Source of the DNA: Desulfobacterales bacterium
GTDB taxonomy: Bacteria > Desulfobacterota > Desulfobacteria > Desulfobacterales > UBA5852
Reading direction: 5' to 3'
DNA: 12,638 nt
NCBI GenBank assembly: GCA_030066455.1
Contig: JASJBQ010000155.1
Location: 1 to 12,638 of the forward strand
Positions 1 through 6,912 of this stretch are shown piece by piece. The number at the start of each line of letters is the position of its first letter. The stretch's first letter is position 1. The position numbers and the translations under genes are program-made. The notes below the pieces were generated by a model. It was not told the origin of the DNA. It worked only from the letters and a program-made list of their open reading frames with translations, and did not search any database.

Positions 1-1130
1 GCCCGCATCTGGGTGCCCAGTTCGTCTTTGACCCCCTCGAATTTTTCGAAGGCCCAGCGGGCGAACTTCACCACGACATATTCCCCGGAAGGCGTATACT
101 TCTCGAGAGTGCCGTCACGCCAGTAGGGAATTTCGTCCAAGGTGAGGCCGCCGGCCAAAAGTGCGGAGATGCGGGCGATGGGAAAGCCCGTGGCTTTGGA
201 CGCCAGGGCCGAGGAGCGTGAGGTGCGTGGATTGATTTCGATCACCACCACTCGACCCGTTTGCGGATCGTGAGCAAACTGGATGTTGGTGCCGCCTATG
301 ACCTCGATGGCTTCAACGATGGCATAAGAATAGCGCTGAAGCCGTTCCTGGAGTTCGGGCTCGATGGTCAGCATGGGGGCCGTGCAGTAGCTGTCGCCGG
401 TATGGACGCCCATGGGATCGACATTTTCTATGAAACAGACCGTGATCATCTGGTTTTTGGCATCTCGCACCACTTCGAGTTCCAGTTCCTCCCAGCCGAG
501 GACGGATTCCTCCACCAGCACCTGGCTGACCCGGCTCGCCGCCAGTCCGCGAGCCGCAACCGTGCGCAGCTCTTCGAGGTTGTAGACCAGACCGCCGCCG
601 GTGCCGCCCATGGTGTAGGCTGGCCGGATGACCACCGGAAACCCCAGGGTCGTCGCCACGCGCTCGGCATCGTCAACGTTGTCCACGGTCTGGCTGCGGG
701 GCATTTCGATGTCCAGGCGGTCCATGGTTTCCTTGAAAATCAGGCGGTCCTCCCCGCGCTGAATCGCGTCTACATTGACACCGATGATCTTGACCCCGTA
801 CGCTTCGAGCACGCCCATCTGATGCAACTCCGAGGACAGGTTCAAGCCGCTCTGGCCGCCGAGGTTGGGTAGGAGGGCATCAGGTTTCTCTTTGGCGATG
901 ATTTCGGTGATCACCTTGACGTTTAGGGGTTCGATATAGGTCGCATCGGCCATGCCCGGATCCGTCATGATGGTGGCCGGGTTGGAATTGACCAGCACGA
1001 TTTCATAACCCAGTGATCGCAGGGCTTTGCATGCCTGGGTGCCTGAATAGTCGAACTCGCAGGCCTGTCCAATCACGATAGGACCTGAGCCGATGATCAA
1101 CACTTTGTGAATGTCGTCGCGTCTGGGCAT
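1..1130 (-). CDS. carB: carbamoyl-phosphate synthase large subunit, N-terminal part (truncated by window edge)
   Basis: Large subunit of carbamoyl-phosphate synthase, which makes carbamoyl phosphate from bicarbonate, ammonia and two ATP for pyrimidine and arginine synthesis. The visible 376 codons start MPRRDDIHKVLIIGSGPIVI and follow the E. coli protein closely: GQACEFDYSG near residue 21, VNSNPATIMTDP near 45, the Gly-rich loop TMGGTGGG near 170, then EINPR and SRSSALASKATGFPIA around 300-320. This is the pre-ATP-grasp domain and most of the first (carboxyphosphate) ATP-grasp domain. The second ATP-grasp half and the MGS-like domain lie off the window. The ATG at 1128-1130 has a GGAGG ribosome site at 1138-1142, seven bases upstream. 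It is transcribed divergently from the PurF-like gene. No carA is visible; it could lie outside. Confidence 0.97.
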   Translation of the reverse strand, partial: MPRRDDIHKVLIIGSGPIVIGQACEFDYSGTQACKALRSLGYEIVLVNSNPATIMTDPGMADATYIEPLNVKVITEIIAKEKPDALLPNLGGQSGLNLSSELHQMGVLEAYGVKIIGVNVDAIQRGEDRLIFKETMDRLDIEMPRSQTVDNVDDAERVATTLGFPVVIRPAYTMGGTGGGLVYNLEELRTVAARGLAASRVSQVLVEESVLGWEELELEVVRDAKNQMITVCFIENVDPMGVHTGDSYCTAPMLTIEPELQERLQRYSYAIVEAIEVIGGTNIQFAHDPQTGRVVVIEINPRTSRSSALASKATGFPIARISALLAGGLTLDEIPYWRDGTLEKYTPSGEYVVVKFARWAFEKFEGVKDELGTQMR

Positions 1131-1306
1131 GGGTGATCCTCCATTGATGATGTCGTAAAGGATTTGTACCGGAACCGAACCGGCTGAATGAAATAATTCA
1201 ATAAAATTAGAGCTACTTAAAATTTTACGCGCTGAAATGTAAAGCAAATTGTCGCCGAAAGGCTGTTGCCAAGACCGTCAATCGAATCCGATGCCATTCT
1301 GGATCA

Positions 1307-1336
1307 TTGACAGCTCAATGTTCGACCTGCTTGAAT
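1307..1336 (+). promoter_or_regulatory. candidate sigma70-type promoter for the PurF-like gene
   Basis: A perfect -35 hexamer TTGACA at 1307-1312 is followed, 18 bp later, by TTGAAT at 1331-1336, which matches four of six -10 positions. Transcription would start near 1343, leaving a leader of about 115 nt that contains the inverted repeat at 1379-1399. The -10 match is modest, so this is a tentative call. Confidence 0.35.
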
Positions 1337-1378
1337 GGATGACGCGGAGCAATTCGTATGGGACGGGCCTTAAACTGA

Positions 1379-1399
1379 AATATTAGTTTGGCTAATATT
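1379..1399. promoter_or_regulatory. perfect inverted repeat, possible operator or leader hairpin
   Basis: AATATTAG at 1379-1386 and CTAATATT at 1392-1399 are exact reverse complements around a 5-bp centre (TTTGG). The 21-bp AT-rich dyad stands out from its surroundings and lies 60 bp before the PurF-like start. Its size fits a dimeric repressor site. An RNA hairpin is possible but would be weak. No regulator can be named from the sequence. Confidence 0.45.
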
Positions 1400-1441
1400 C
1401 CATGCCTTAACGGTCCGCCAACTCAACGTGCATCAACGCTT

Positions 1442-1449
1442 AAAGGAGA
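1442..1449 (+). promoter_or_regulatory. ribosome binding site that fixes the PurF-like start at 1460
   Basis: AAAGGAGA, ten bases before the ATG at 1460, is close to the full Shine-Dalgarno complement. It favours that ATG over the in-frame TTG at 1388, and the resulting protein begins MGGIFG, exactly where the PurF family begins. Confidence 0.75.
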
Positions 1450-1459
1450 CGAGCGGCTT

Positions 1460-2872
1460 ATGGGAGGGATATTCGGAACGGTTTCGCAGAACGACTGCGT
1501 CAGAGACCTTTTCTACGGCATCGACTACCACTTCCACCTGGGGACCAAGCGCGGCGGCATGGCGGTCTGGGACGGCCGCCAATTCGAGCGCACCATCCAC
1601 AGCATCGAAAGCGATTACTTCCGCTCCAAATTCGAGCCCGATCTGGTAAAGTTCCGCGGGCATACAGGCATAGGCGTCATCAGCGACAACGACTCCCAGC
1701 CTCTGGTTATCGGCAGCCATCTGGGATCCTTTGCCATCGTCACGGTCGCCCGCATTACCAATTTGACTGCATTGACCGAGCAGGCCTATGACCGGCGCAA
1801 CCCTTTTTCTGAATCCACCAGCGGGGCCATCAATCCCACCGAACTGGTTGCCACGCTGATCTGTCAGGCCGATTCGTTTGAAGACGGTATCCGGCAAGCG
1901 CAGAGGCAAATCAAGGGCTCTGGCAGCATGCTGCTGCTGACCCCGGAAGGCGTTTATGCTGCGCGGGACCGACGGGGCCGAACACCGCTGATCGTCGGAA
2001 GGAAGGCGGACGGGTTTGCCGTGGCATCTGAATCCTGCGCCTTCCCCAACCTCGGCTTCGAGATTCATCAGGAAATCGGACCAGGCGAAATCGTCTTCAT
2101 GACCCCCGACGGAATCGAACAGCGGCGCCAACCATTGGACGCGATGCAGGTCTGCAGTTTTCTGTGGGTGTACTATGGCTACCCCGCTTCCGTCTACGAG
2201 GGTATCAATGTCGAAACGGTACGCTACCGCTGCGGCTGCGCCCTGGCAGTCAACGATGATGTTATGCCGGACTACGTGGCGGGCATTCCTGATTCTGGCA
2301 TCGGCCATGCGTTGGGCTATGCCCATTGCAAGCAGATCCCTTACAAACGCCCTTATGTGAAGTACACACCAACTTGGCCGCGAAGTTTCATGCCCCAAAA
2401 CCAGACAATGCGCGATCTGGTGGCCAACATGAAGCTTATCCCGCTGAAAAGCCTCATCGCCGGTCAGCGCGTCCTCTTTTGCGACGACAGTATCGTTCGC
2501 GGCACCCAGTTGAAAGACAATGTGAAAGACCTTTTTTCCGGCGGGGCCGCTGAAGTCCACATGCGTATTGCCTGCCCCACCTTGATTCACCCCTGCGATT
2601 TTCTCAATTTTTCAACTTCGCGCTCCACCCTGGACCTTGCCGGCCGTCGCGCGATTACAGAGTTGGAGGGCGTTGAGGAACCGGGCACCGAAGTCATGCA
2701 CGCTTACGCCACTGCAGGCACTGCACGCCACCAGGCCATGGTCGAAAATATACGCCGCCGCCTGCACCTCACCACACTGAAATACCAGACCATGGACGAT
2801 CTGGTTCAGGCCATTGGCCTACCCAAAGAGAAACTCTGCACCCATTGCTGGGATGGCAGCTCCTATTTCTGA
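1460..2872 (+). CDS. PurF-like amidophosphoribosyltransferase paralogue lacking the glutaminase nucleophile
   Basis: A 470-residue member of the glutamine PRPP amidotransferase family. The C-terminal phosphoribosyltransferase domain is intact: PDSG at 277-280, a flexible-loop region with RSFMPQNQ near 308-315, and the PRPP loop VLFCDDSIVRGTQ at 338-350. Four cysteines, C232, C379 (HPC), C460 and C463 (CTHC), sit where [4Fe-4S] PurF proteins such as the B. subtilis enzyme bind their cluster. The N-terminal domain starts MGGIFG where active enzymes have MCGIFG (codon GGA at 1463), so the Cys nucleophile is missing. By hand alignment the glutamine-binding Arg (GHxRY) reads GHTGI, and the oxyanion-hole HNG segment is also not conserved. 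The protein should not hydrolyse glutamine; it may use free ammonia, another amine donor or another partner, or be regulatory. I do not call it purF, because it is probably a paralogue. Confidence 0.88.
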   Translation: MGGIFGTVSQNDCVRDLFYGIDYHFHLGTKRGGMAVWDGRQFERTIHSIESDYFRSKFEPDLVKFRGHTGIGVISDNDSQPLVIGSHLGSFAIVTVARITNLTALTEQAYDRRNPFSESTSGAINPTELVATLICQADSFEDGIRQAQRQIKGSGSMLLLTPEGVYAARDRRGRTPLIVGRKADGFAVASESCAFPNLGFEIHQEIGPGEIVFMTPDGIEQRRQPLDAMQVCSFLWVYYGYPASVYEGINVETVRYRCGCALAVNDDVMPDYVAGIPDSGIGHALGYAHCKQIPYKRPYVKYTPTWPRSFMPQNQTMRDLVANMKLIPLKSLIAGQRVLFCDDSIVRGTQLKDNVKDLFSGGAAEVHMRIACPTLIHPCDFLNFSTSRSTLDLAGRRAITELEGVEEPGTEVMHAYATAGTARHQAMVENIRRRLHLTTLKYQTMDDLVQAIGLPKEKLCTHCWDGSSYF

Positions 2873-3028
2873 AAAATTTATGCCGGACATTGTCGTGACC
2901 GTTATCTGCTGCCTGTATGGCCAGTAGATTCAGGTCTTATGTTTTTATCCAGAGAGTAGAACAGACATTTTGAGATCCTTCGAAAAATAGATCCCCTTTA
3001 TAATGATTTTCGGATGTTGGGCTTCATA

Positions 3029-3952
3029 TCACACAGCGTTACGATTCAAGCCGTGAATCAGCGTACGCAACTTTTCGATATGCGCCGGCCGGGTACCGCA
3101 GCAGCCACCTACGACCGAGGCCCCGGCCGACAGCCAGTTCGCCACATGGGCGGCATAGCGATCCGGGCTCAGATCCTCGCGCAGGGACAACAGCCCGTCG
3201 GTTTCCTTTTTACCATCCAGGGTCCAGTCACGGGGGATGGGGGTAAATGTATTGGCATAACCGCCGCTCCATTCCCCTCCGGCGACAACCAGGTGGGGTA
3301 GCGCTTGGGTAATGCTCTCCGGGGCACAGCAATTGGCCAGAAAGCCGCTGACCGGAAGCCCCTCAAGCGCCGCCACGGCCTCAGCGATGGATTCACCACT
3401 GCGCAGATTACCTGAGCGATCTTCGTGTAGCGTCCAAGCGACCCAAACCGGCCTGCCGGTGCTGCAAGCCGCCCGGGCTGCCGCCCGACCCTCGGCCGCG
3501 CTGGACATGGTTTCGCAAAGCAGCAGATCCACATGTGGGGCCAGGAGGTCGGCCTGCTCCTGATAAAGGAATTCGATTTCATCGATCGGTCCCACCAGGT
3601 CAGGCCGAAAACTCCCCCGCAGGGGCGGTAGTGACCCTGCTATCAGGACATCGCGTCGCGATCGCTCGCGCGCTTCAAGCGCCAGATGACAGGCCAGGGT
3701 GTTGAGTTCGCCGAATCGGTCAGCGATGCCGACATTGGACAGGTCTCGGCGGACAATGCCATATGTATTGGTCGTAATGATATCGGCCCCGGCCGCGATA
3801 TAATCTCTATGAATCCGGCGAACGACATCGGGATCGGTTATGAGGGCTCCAGCCGACCAGATGGTTTCGGGTACATCCACCCCCCGAAATCGCAATTCGC
3901 GCCCCATGCCGCCGTCCAGCAAAACCGTCCTGTTTTTCAGTTTTTCAAGCAT
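3029..3952 (-). CDS. homocysteine S-methyltransferase family protein
   Basis: A 307-residue single-domain zinc-dependent methyltransferase (homocysteine_S-methyltransferase fold, as in MmuM, BHMT and the first module of MetH). It opens with LLDGGMGREL at 11-20, has ITTNTYG at 59-65 and CETMSS near 146, and carries the three expected zinc ligands: C208 in ANCCAPE, and C284 and C285 in GGCCGTRP. These normally bind zinc and activate the homocysteine thiol. The methyl donor cannot be read from sequence: S-methylmethionine, betaine or another compound is possible. I chose the ATG at 3952 with GGAAG just upstream. An in-frame TTG at 4000 would add 16 residues not typical of the family. It lies 112 bp downstream of the DUF3786 gene on the same strand and converges with the PurF-like gene. 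Confidence 0.88.
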   Translation of the reverse strand: MLEKLKNRTVLLDGGMGRELRFRGVDVPETIWSAGALITDPDVVRRIHRDYIAAGADIITTNTYGIVRRDLSNVGIADRFGELNTLACHLALEARERSRRDVLIAGSLPPLRGSFRPDLVGPIDEIEFLYQEQADLLAPHVDLLLCETMSSAAEGRAAARAACSTGRPVWVAWTLHEDRSGNLRSGESIAEAVAALEGLPVSGFLANCCAPESITQALPHLVVAGGEWSGGYANTFTPIPRDWTLDGKKETDGLLSLREDLSPDRYAAHVANWLSAGASVVGGCCGTRPAHIEKLRTLIHGLNRNAV

Positions 3953-4064
3953 CCGTTGCTTCCGTATCTCTCCATTCAAGCTCTGTCTGTGTAGGGACAA
4001 CCTGATGACAACCGGTTAATTTAACATCGTCCGCCTCCGCGGGTGTTTCGAGTTACCGTCAACG

Positions 4065-4715
4065 TCAACGTTCGGCGAACAGCTGCGCCACCCGGTTTAC
4101 CAAGGCCCAGATGGCATCGGCCGGCAGGCAGGCGTCGATACTGCGGTCGAAGAGCACGCGGACGCGCGCCGGGAATTCGTCGTCACGCTGCCAGAGAAGA
4201 AAGTAGAGCGGGATGCGGGGGAAGGGCCACAGACAGGCAGCCGCATCGGCCATATCTTCCAGTCGGCCCCCCAGTTCGACCGCCGCCCGGCGGAAGCCCT
4301 CCGGATCGCTGCCGAAGCGCTCCAGAAGCGATTCGAGGCGCAGTGCGTGGGGGCCCACGAAAAAATGTGCCTCTTTAAGATCCGCAAGCCCCACGATGTC
4401 GCGGCTCAGGGGATGCAGATGCTCCACCTGGCTGAAATACATCAGGGCCGCCAGTTCCAGCAGCGGATCGTCGCGCACGATCCAGCCGTCGGGGGATTGA
4501 TGATAAAGACAGCGGGCCTCGAAATCAATCCGCACCGGGGTGTCGAGGAAGGCGAACTTCAGGCTGCGACCCGGTCCGGGTTCGCATAGGGTCCAATTGG
4601 CCAATGCCGCGGGGTCGCGTTCCGCGAGGACCTGCCAGTAAATGTCGCTCGATTTCAGGTGGGATCCGTCCGGCGCGTAATCATCCTCGGCCCCAGGTTC
4701 GGCGGAAGTGCCCAT
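4065..4715 (-). CDS. DUF3786 domain protein
   Basis: A 216-residue soluble protein of unknown function. The second half has the pattern I associate with DUF3786: an LLELAALMYF helix at about 85-95, a conserved ELGGRLEDMADAAACLWPFP block around 145-167, then RIPLYFLLWQRDDEFP and a VRVLFDRS segment close to the C terminus. There is no signal peptide, membrane segment or obvious metal-binding cluster. The family is found mostly in anaerobes and its role has not been established, as far as I know. The ATG at 4715 has AAGGA about ten bases upstream. It sits between hisHF and the homocysteine methyltransferase on the same strand, but the gaps of 170 and 112 bp make a single operon possible and not certain. 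Confidence 0.72.
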   Translation of the reverse strand: MGTSAEPGAEDDYAPDGSHLKSSDIYWQVLAERDPAALANWTLCEPGPGRSLKFAFLDTPVRIDFEARCLYHQSPDGWIVRDDPLLELAALMYFSQVEHLHPLSRDIVGLADLKEAHFFVGPHALRLESLLERFGSDPEGFRRAAVELGGRLEDMADAAACLWPFPRIPLYFLLWQRDDEFPARVRVLFDRSIDACLPADAIWALVNRVAQLFAER

Positions 4716-4885
4716 TTTTTACCGTCCTTTCTTATCGATTGCTGCCTGCGTTCGGTGCTTAGCGACACAATTCGATTGCCGTCTGACAATGGCAAGTCCC
4801 GGCCGAGAAAAAAGTCGGCAGGACCCTCGTTGCGGTGACGGATTGTTGCGGCCTCCGAGCCGATGACAGCGGCCGCCAGAGACTG

Positions 4886-6457
4886 TCAGGAACGGATCAT
4901 CACCTTGCCGCTAAGGAACGCCTTGACTGCGCCGATGGGCACTTCACCGCGGTGGAAGATACCGGCCGCCAGGGCGGACTCGGCCTCGGTGCGGGTGAAG
5001 ACCTCCAAGAAATGGGCGGCGCTGCCGGCTCCGCTGGACGCGATCACCGGGATGCCGACGGCGGATTTGACCGCGTTGATCAACTCGAGGTCGAAGCCGG
5101 CGTTGGTGCCGTCGCGGTCGATGCAGTTGAGCAGAATCTCCCCGGCACCGAGTTCCTCGCAGACGCGGGCCAGGGTAACGGCATCCAGATCGCGGCCCTC
5201 GCGGCCGCCCTTGATGGTGCACTGGTACCAGCAGTACTTCTGGCCTTCCGGTCCCGGTGTGGCGGTTTCGATAACGTGGTGGGCGACGTCGGCTGGATGG
5301 TGAACGTAGACCCGCCGGGGGTCGACCGAGATCACCACGGCCTGGCTGCCGTAAACCCGGGCGATTTCTTCGATAGCGCTGCTTCCACTCTTGCGGCCGG
5401 TCTCGAGATAGGCTTCCGCGATGGCCACGGCATCACTGCCGATGGAAATCTTGTCGGCGCCGGAGCGGAAATACTCGGCGGCCACTTCCAGGGCCGAATA
5501 GACGCGGCCGTTGACGTCGGTATAGTCGCGGATCCCGCCGCCGATGGTCAGCGGCACGAACACGTTGCGTGAGGTCTGGCGGAGCACCTCCAGCATGGGC
5601 ATGTCCTCCAGGGGAAAATCCCGGAACCCCGTGATGTTCAGGAATGTGATCTCGTCGGCGCCGTCTTCATAGTAGCGGCGGGCCAGGTCGACCGGCTTGC
5701 CCAGGTTGCGCACCTCGCCTTGCTCGCGCACGTCGTACTGGTCGCCCTTGGTGACCACGAGATCACCCTGGTCGTTGGTGCGCACATCCAGGCAGGCGAT
5801 GATCCGTTTGGCCAATCGGGTGCGGTCCGAACGGATGGCGGGCAGTCCCGCATCGGTGTTGTCCGCAATGAAGTTCTCCAGCAGCCGGCGGCCGTTGCGG
5901 CCGCTTTTTTCCGGATGAAACTGGGTGGCCACCACCGCTCCCTTCTGGATGGCGCTCACAAAGGAATAGCCGTAGTCCGTCGTCGTCAGTATCACCTCGG
6001 GATCTTCCGGGGCCACGTGAAAGGAATGCACGAAATAGAATTTGGCATCGCCCTCGAGATCCCTGAGCAGACTTGAGGGCTGGCGAATGGCAAGGCCGTT
6101 CCAGCCGATGTGGGGTACGGCGCAGTCCACCGCGAAACGTCTAACCGTGCCTTGAAGGAAGCCGAGTCCCTGCATGGAAAAGGCCTCTTCACTGCTTTCG
6201 AAGAGGGCGTGCAGCCCCAGGCAGATGCCCAGGAAGGGGCGCCCGGAGGCGAGATAGGCCTTGAGCGGCGCCACATAGCCTTCGCGGTTGAGGATTTCCA
6301 TCATGCTGCCGAACGCACCGACCCCGGGGAACACCAACTTTTCGGCGGAGAGGATATCATCCGCTCGGGCGACAGTTTGAACCGTTTCCCCCAGGCTTTC
6401 GATGGCATTGATGACGCTGCGAACGTTGCCGGCCCCATAATCCAGAAGCGTGATCAT
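4886..6457 (-). CDS. hisHF: bifunctional imidazole glycerol-phosphate synthase, HisH-HisF fusion
   Basis: A 523-residue fusion of the two subunits that convert PRFAR and glutamine to imidazole glycerol phosphate and AICAR in histidine synthesis. Residues 1 to about 200 are the class I glutaminase: DYGAGNVRSV at 6-15, nucleophile C79 in GICLGLH, and H181 and E183 in QFHPEKSG complete the triad. After a short linker, residues from about 214 form the HisF barrel: KRIIACLDVRTNDQGD, GGGIRD near 306, SIGSDA near 338 and VIASSGAG at 471-478. The cyclase half has insertions and wording very close to the yeast His7 and plant enzymes (GDQYDVRE; KYCWYQCTIKGG), unlike ordinary bacterial HisF of about 255 residues. 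The ATG at 6457 has AAGGA ten bases upstream. The enzyme is cytoplasmic and all visible catalytic residues are intact. Confidence 0.95.
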   Translation of the reverse strand: MITLLDYGAGNVRSVINAIESLGETVQTVARADDILSAEKLVFPGVGAFGSMMEILNREGYVAPLKAYLASGRPFLGICLGLHALFESSEEAFSMQGLGFLQGTVRRFAVDCAVPHIGWNGLAIRQPSSLLRDLEGDAKFYFVHSFHVAPEDPEVILTTTDYGYSFVSAIQKGAVVATQFHPEKSGRNGRRLLENFIADNTDAGLPAIRSDRTRLAKRIIACLDVRTNDQGDLVVTKGDQYDVREQGEVRNLGKPVDLARRYYEDGADEITFLNITGFRDFPLEDMPMLEVLRQTSRNVFVPLTIGGGIRDYTDVNGRVYSALEVAAEYFRSGADKISIGSDAVAIAEAYLETGRKSGSSAIEEIARVYGSQAVVISVDPRRVYVHHPADVAHHVIETATPGPEGQKYCWYQCTIKGGREGRDLDAVTLARVCEELGAGEILLNCIDRDGTNAGFDLELINAVKSAVGIPVIASSGAGSAAHFLEVFTRTEAESALAAGIFHRGEVPIGAVKAFLSGKVMIRS

Positions 6458-6515
6458 TTTTCTCTTTCCTTGTTCGCCGCTCTCATGTGGGTAGCGCTGA
6501 AATCAAAGCCCGTCT

Positions 6516-6556
6516 CTTATACCACCCGCCGGAGGATTACAAGCTGCCTCCGGCGG
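6516..6556 (-). promoter_or_regulatory. candidate hisHF promoter overlapped by a 10-bp inverted repeat
   Basis: Read on the minus strand, TTGTAA (6537-6542) and TATAAG (6516-6521) form a -35/-10 pair with a short 15-bp spacer. The exact inverted repeat CCGCCGGAGG (6526-6535) and CCTCCGGCGG (6547-6556) brackets the -35 hexamer, and its 3' arm fills the spacer. Transcription would start near 6509, about 50 nt before the hisHF ATG. The layout fits an operator laid over a promoter. A hairpin in a longer transcript is the alternative. Confidence 0.35.
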
Positions 6557-6802
6557 CGACTTCCAGGACGGGCTGGCCCGTCGCCGGTCATGGCCCGGTC
6601 GATACGCGTGCCGGCCATCGCCCCTGCCATCAGCTGTTATCGTCCGGCACGCTGTTCTTTACGGTTCGGTCTACGGGGTGCGGCCGCCGGCGCTTTGATG
6701 ATGCCGTCGACCTCCCGTTCGTTCGGGACCCATGGTGGCTAAGTTGGCTGATGATGCCCGGTCAGAGGACTCCCCCGGGTGAAGACGGGCACTTGCGGCG
6801 AA

Positions 6803-6836
6803 ACCTGCGGTCCACCCGCCGGGCGGGGCCGCAGGT
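6803..6836. repeat. GC-rich inverted repeat downstream of the alkyltransferase gene
   Basis: ACCTGCGG at 6803-6810 and CCGCAGGT at 6829-6836 pair exactly, and between them CCCGCC and GGCGGG can form an inner 6-bp stem around one base. It lies about 80-110 bp past the stop of the alkyltransferase gene. It lacks a T-run, so a transcript-end stabiliser is as likely as a terminator. Confidence 0.35.
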
Positions 6837-6912
6837 GCGTTGCTCTCCGGCGCGACCGCGGGTGCACCGATGGTTCTGGACGGATGGCAGGGGCTGCTGG
6901 CCGGATGCCGGT

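Larger units (their letters stand above)
1131..1459. promoter_or_regulatory. divergent intergenic region between carB and the PurF-like gene
   Basis: This 329-bp gap separates two divergent genes and must hold both promoters. An AT-rich block at about 1186-1230 lies on the carB side, but I see no convincing -35/-10 pair there. On the PurF side there is a perfect TTGACA and a dyad, listed separately. I see no credible small gene. A plus-strand reading frame is open from a TTG at 1388 into the PurF-like gene, but its first 24 codons are unlike the family and lack a ribosome site. Confidence 0.6.
6458..6912. other. 455-bp gap without a convincing gene
   Basis: This region lies downstream of the alkyltransferase gene and upstream of hisHF, both on the minus strand. 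It is GC-rich and has several inverted repeats: 6526-6556 (10-bp arms), 6567-6582 (7-bp arms, 2-bp centre) and 6803-6836. None has a T-run, so none is a classical terminator. A 33-codon minus-strand stretch (6640-6738) has coding-like third positions and ends in a basic Arg/Pro-rich tail, but it lacks a start codon. The long plus-strand frame that crosses the region is antisense to the alkyltransferase and resembles no family. Confidence 0.5.

Noticed and set aside
1388..1459. N-terminal extension of the PurF-like protein from a TTG at 1388
   Set aside because: The family starts at MxGIFG, a strong ribosome site precedes the ATG at 1460, and the TTG lies inside the inverted repeat.
1433..2590. 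385-codon minus-strand frame opposite the PurF-like gene
   Set aside because: Antisense shadow. The plus strand encodes clear PRPP and Fe-S motifs over the same bases.
4835..5572. 245-codon plus-strand frame opposite hisHF
   Set aside because: It is the antisense shadow of the well-supported HisF half; its Gly/Ala/Asp-rich translation is typical of reverse-strand reading.
6526..6556. Rho-independent terminator for the alkyltransferase transcript
   Set aside because: The stem is strong but neither strand has a T-run after it, and it lies nearly 360 bp past the stop codon; an operator reading fits better.
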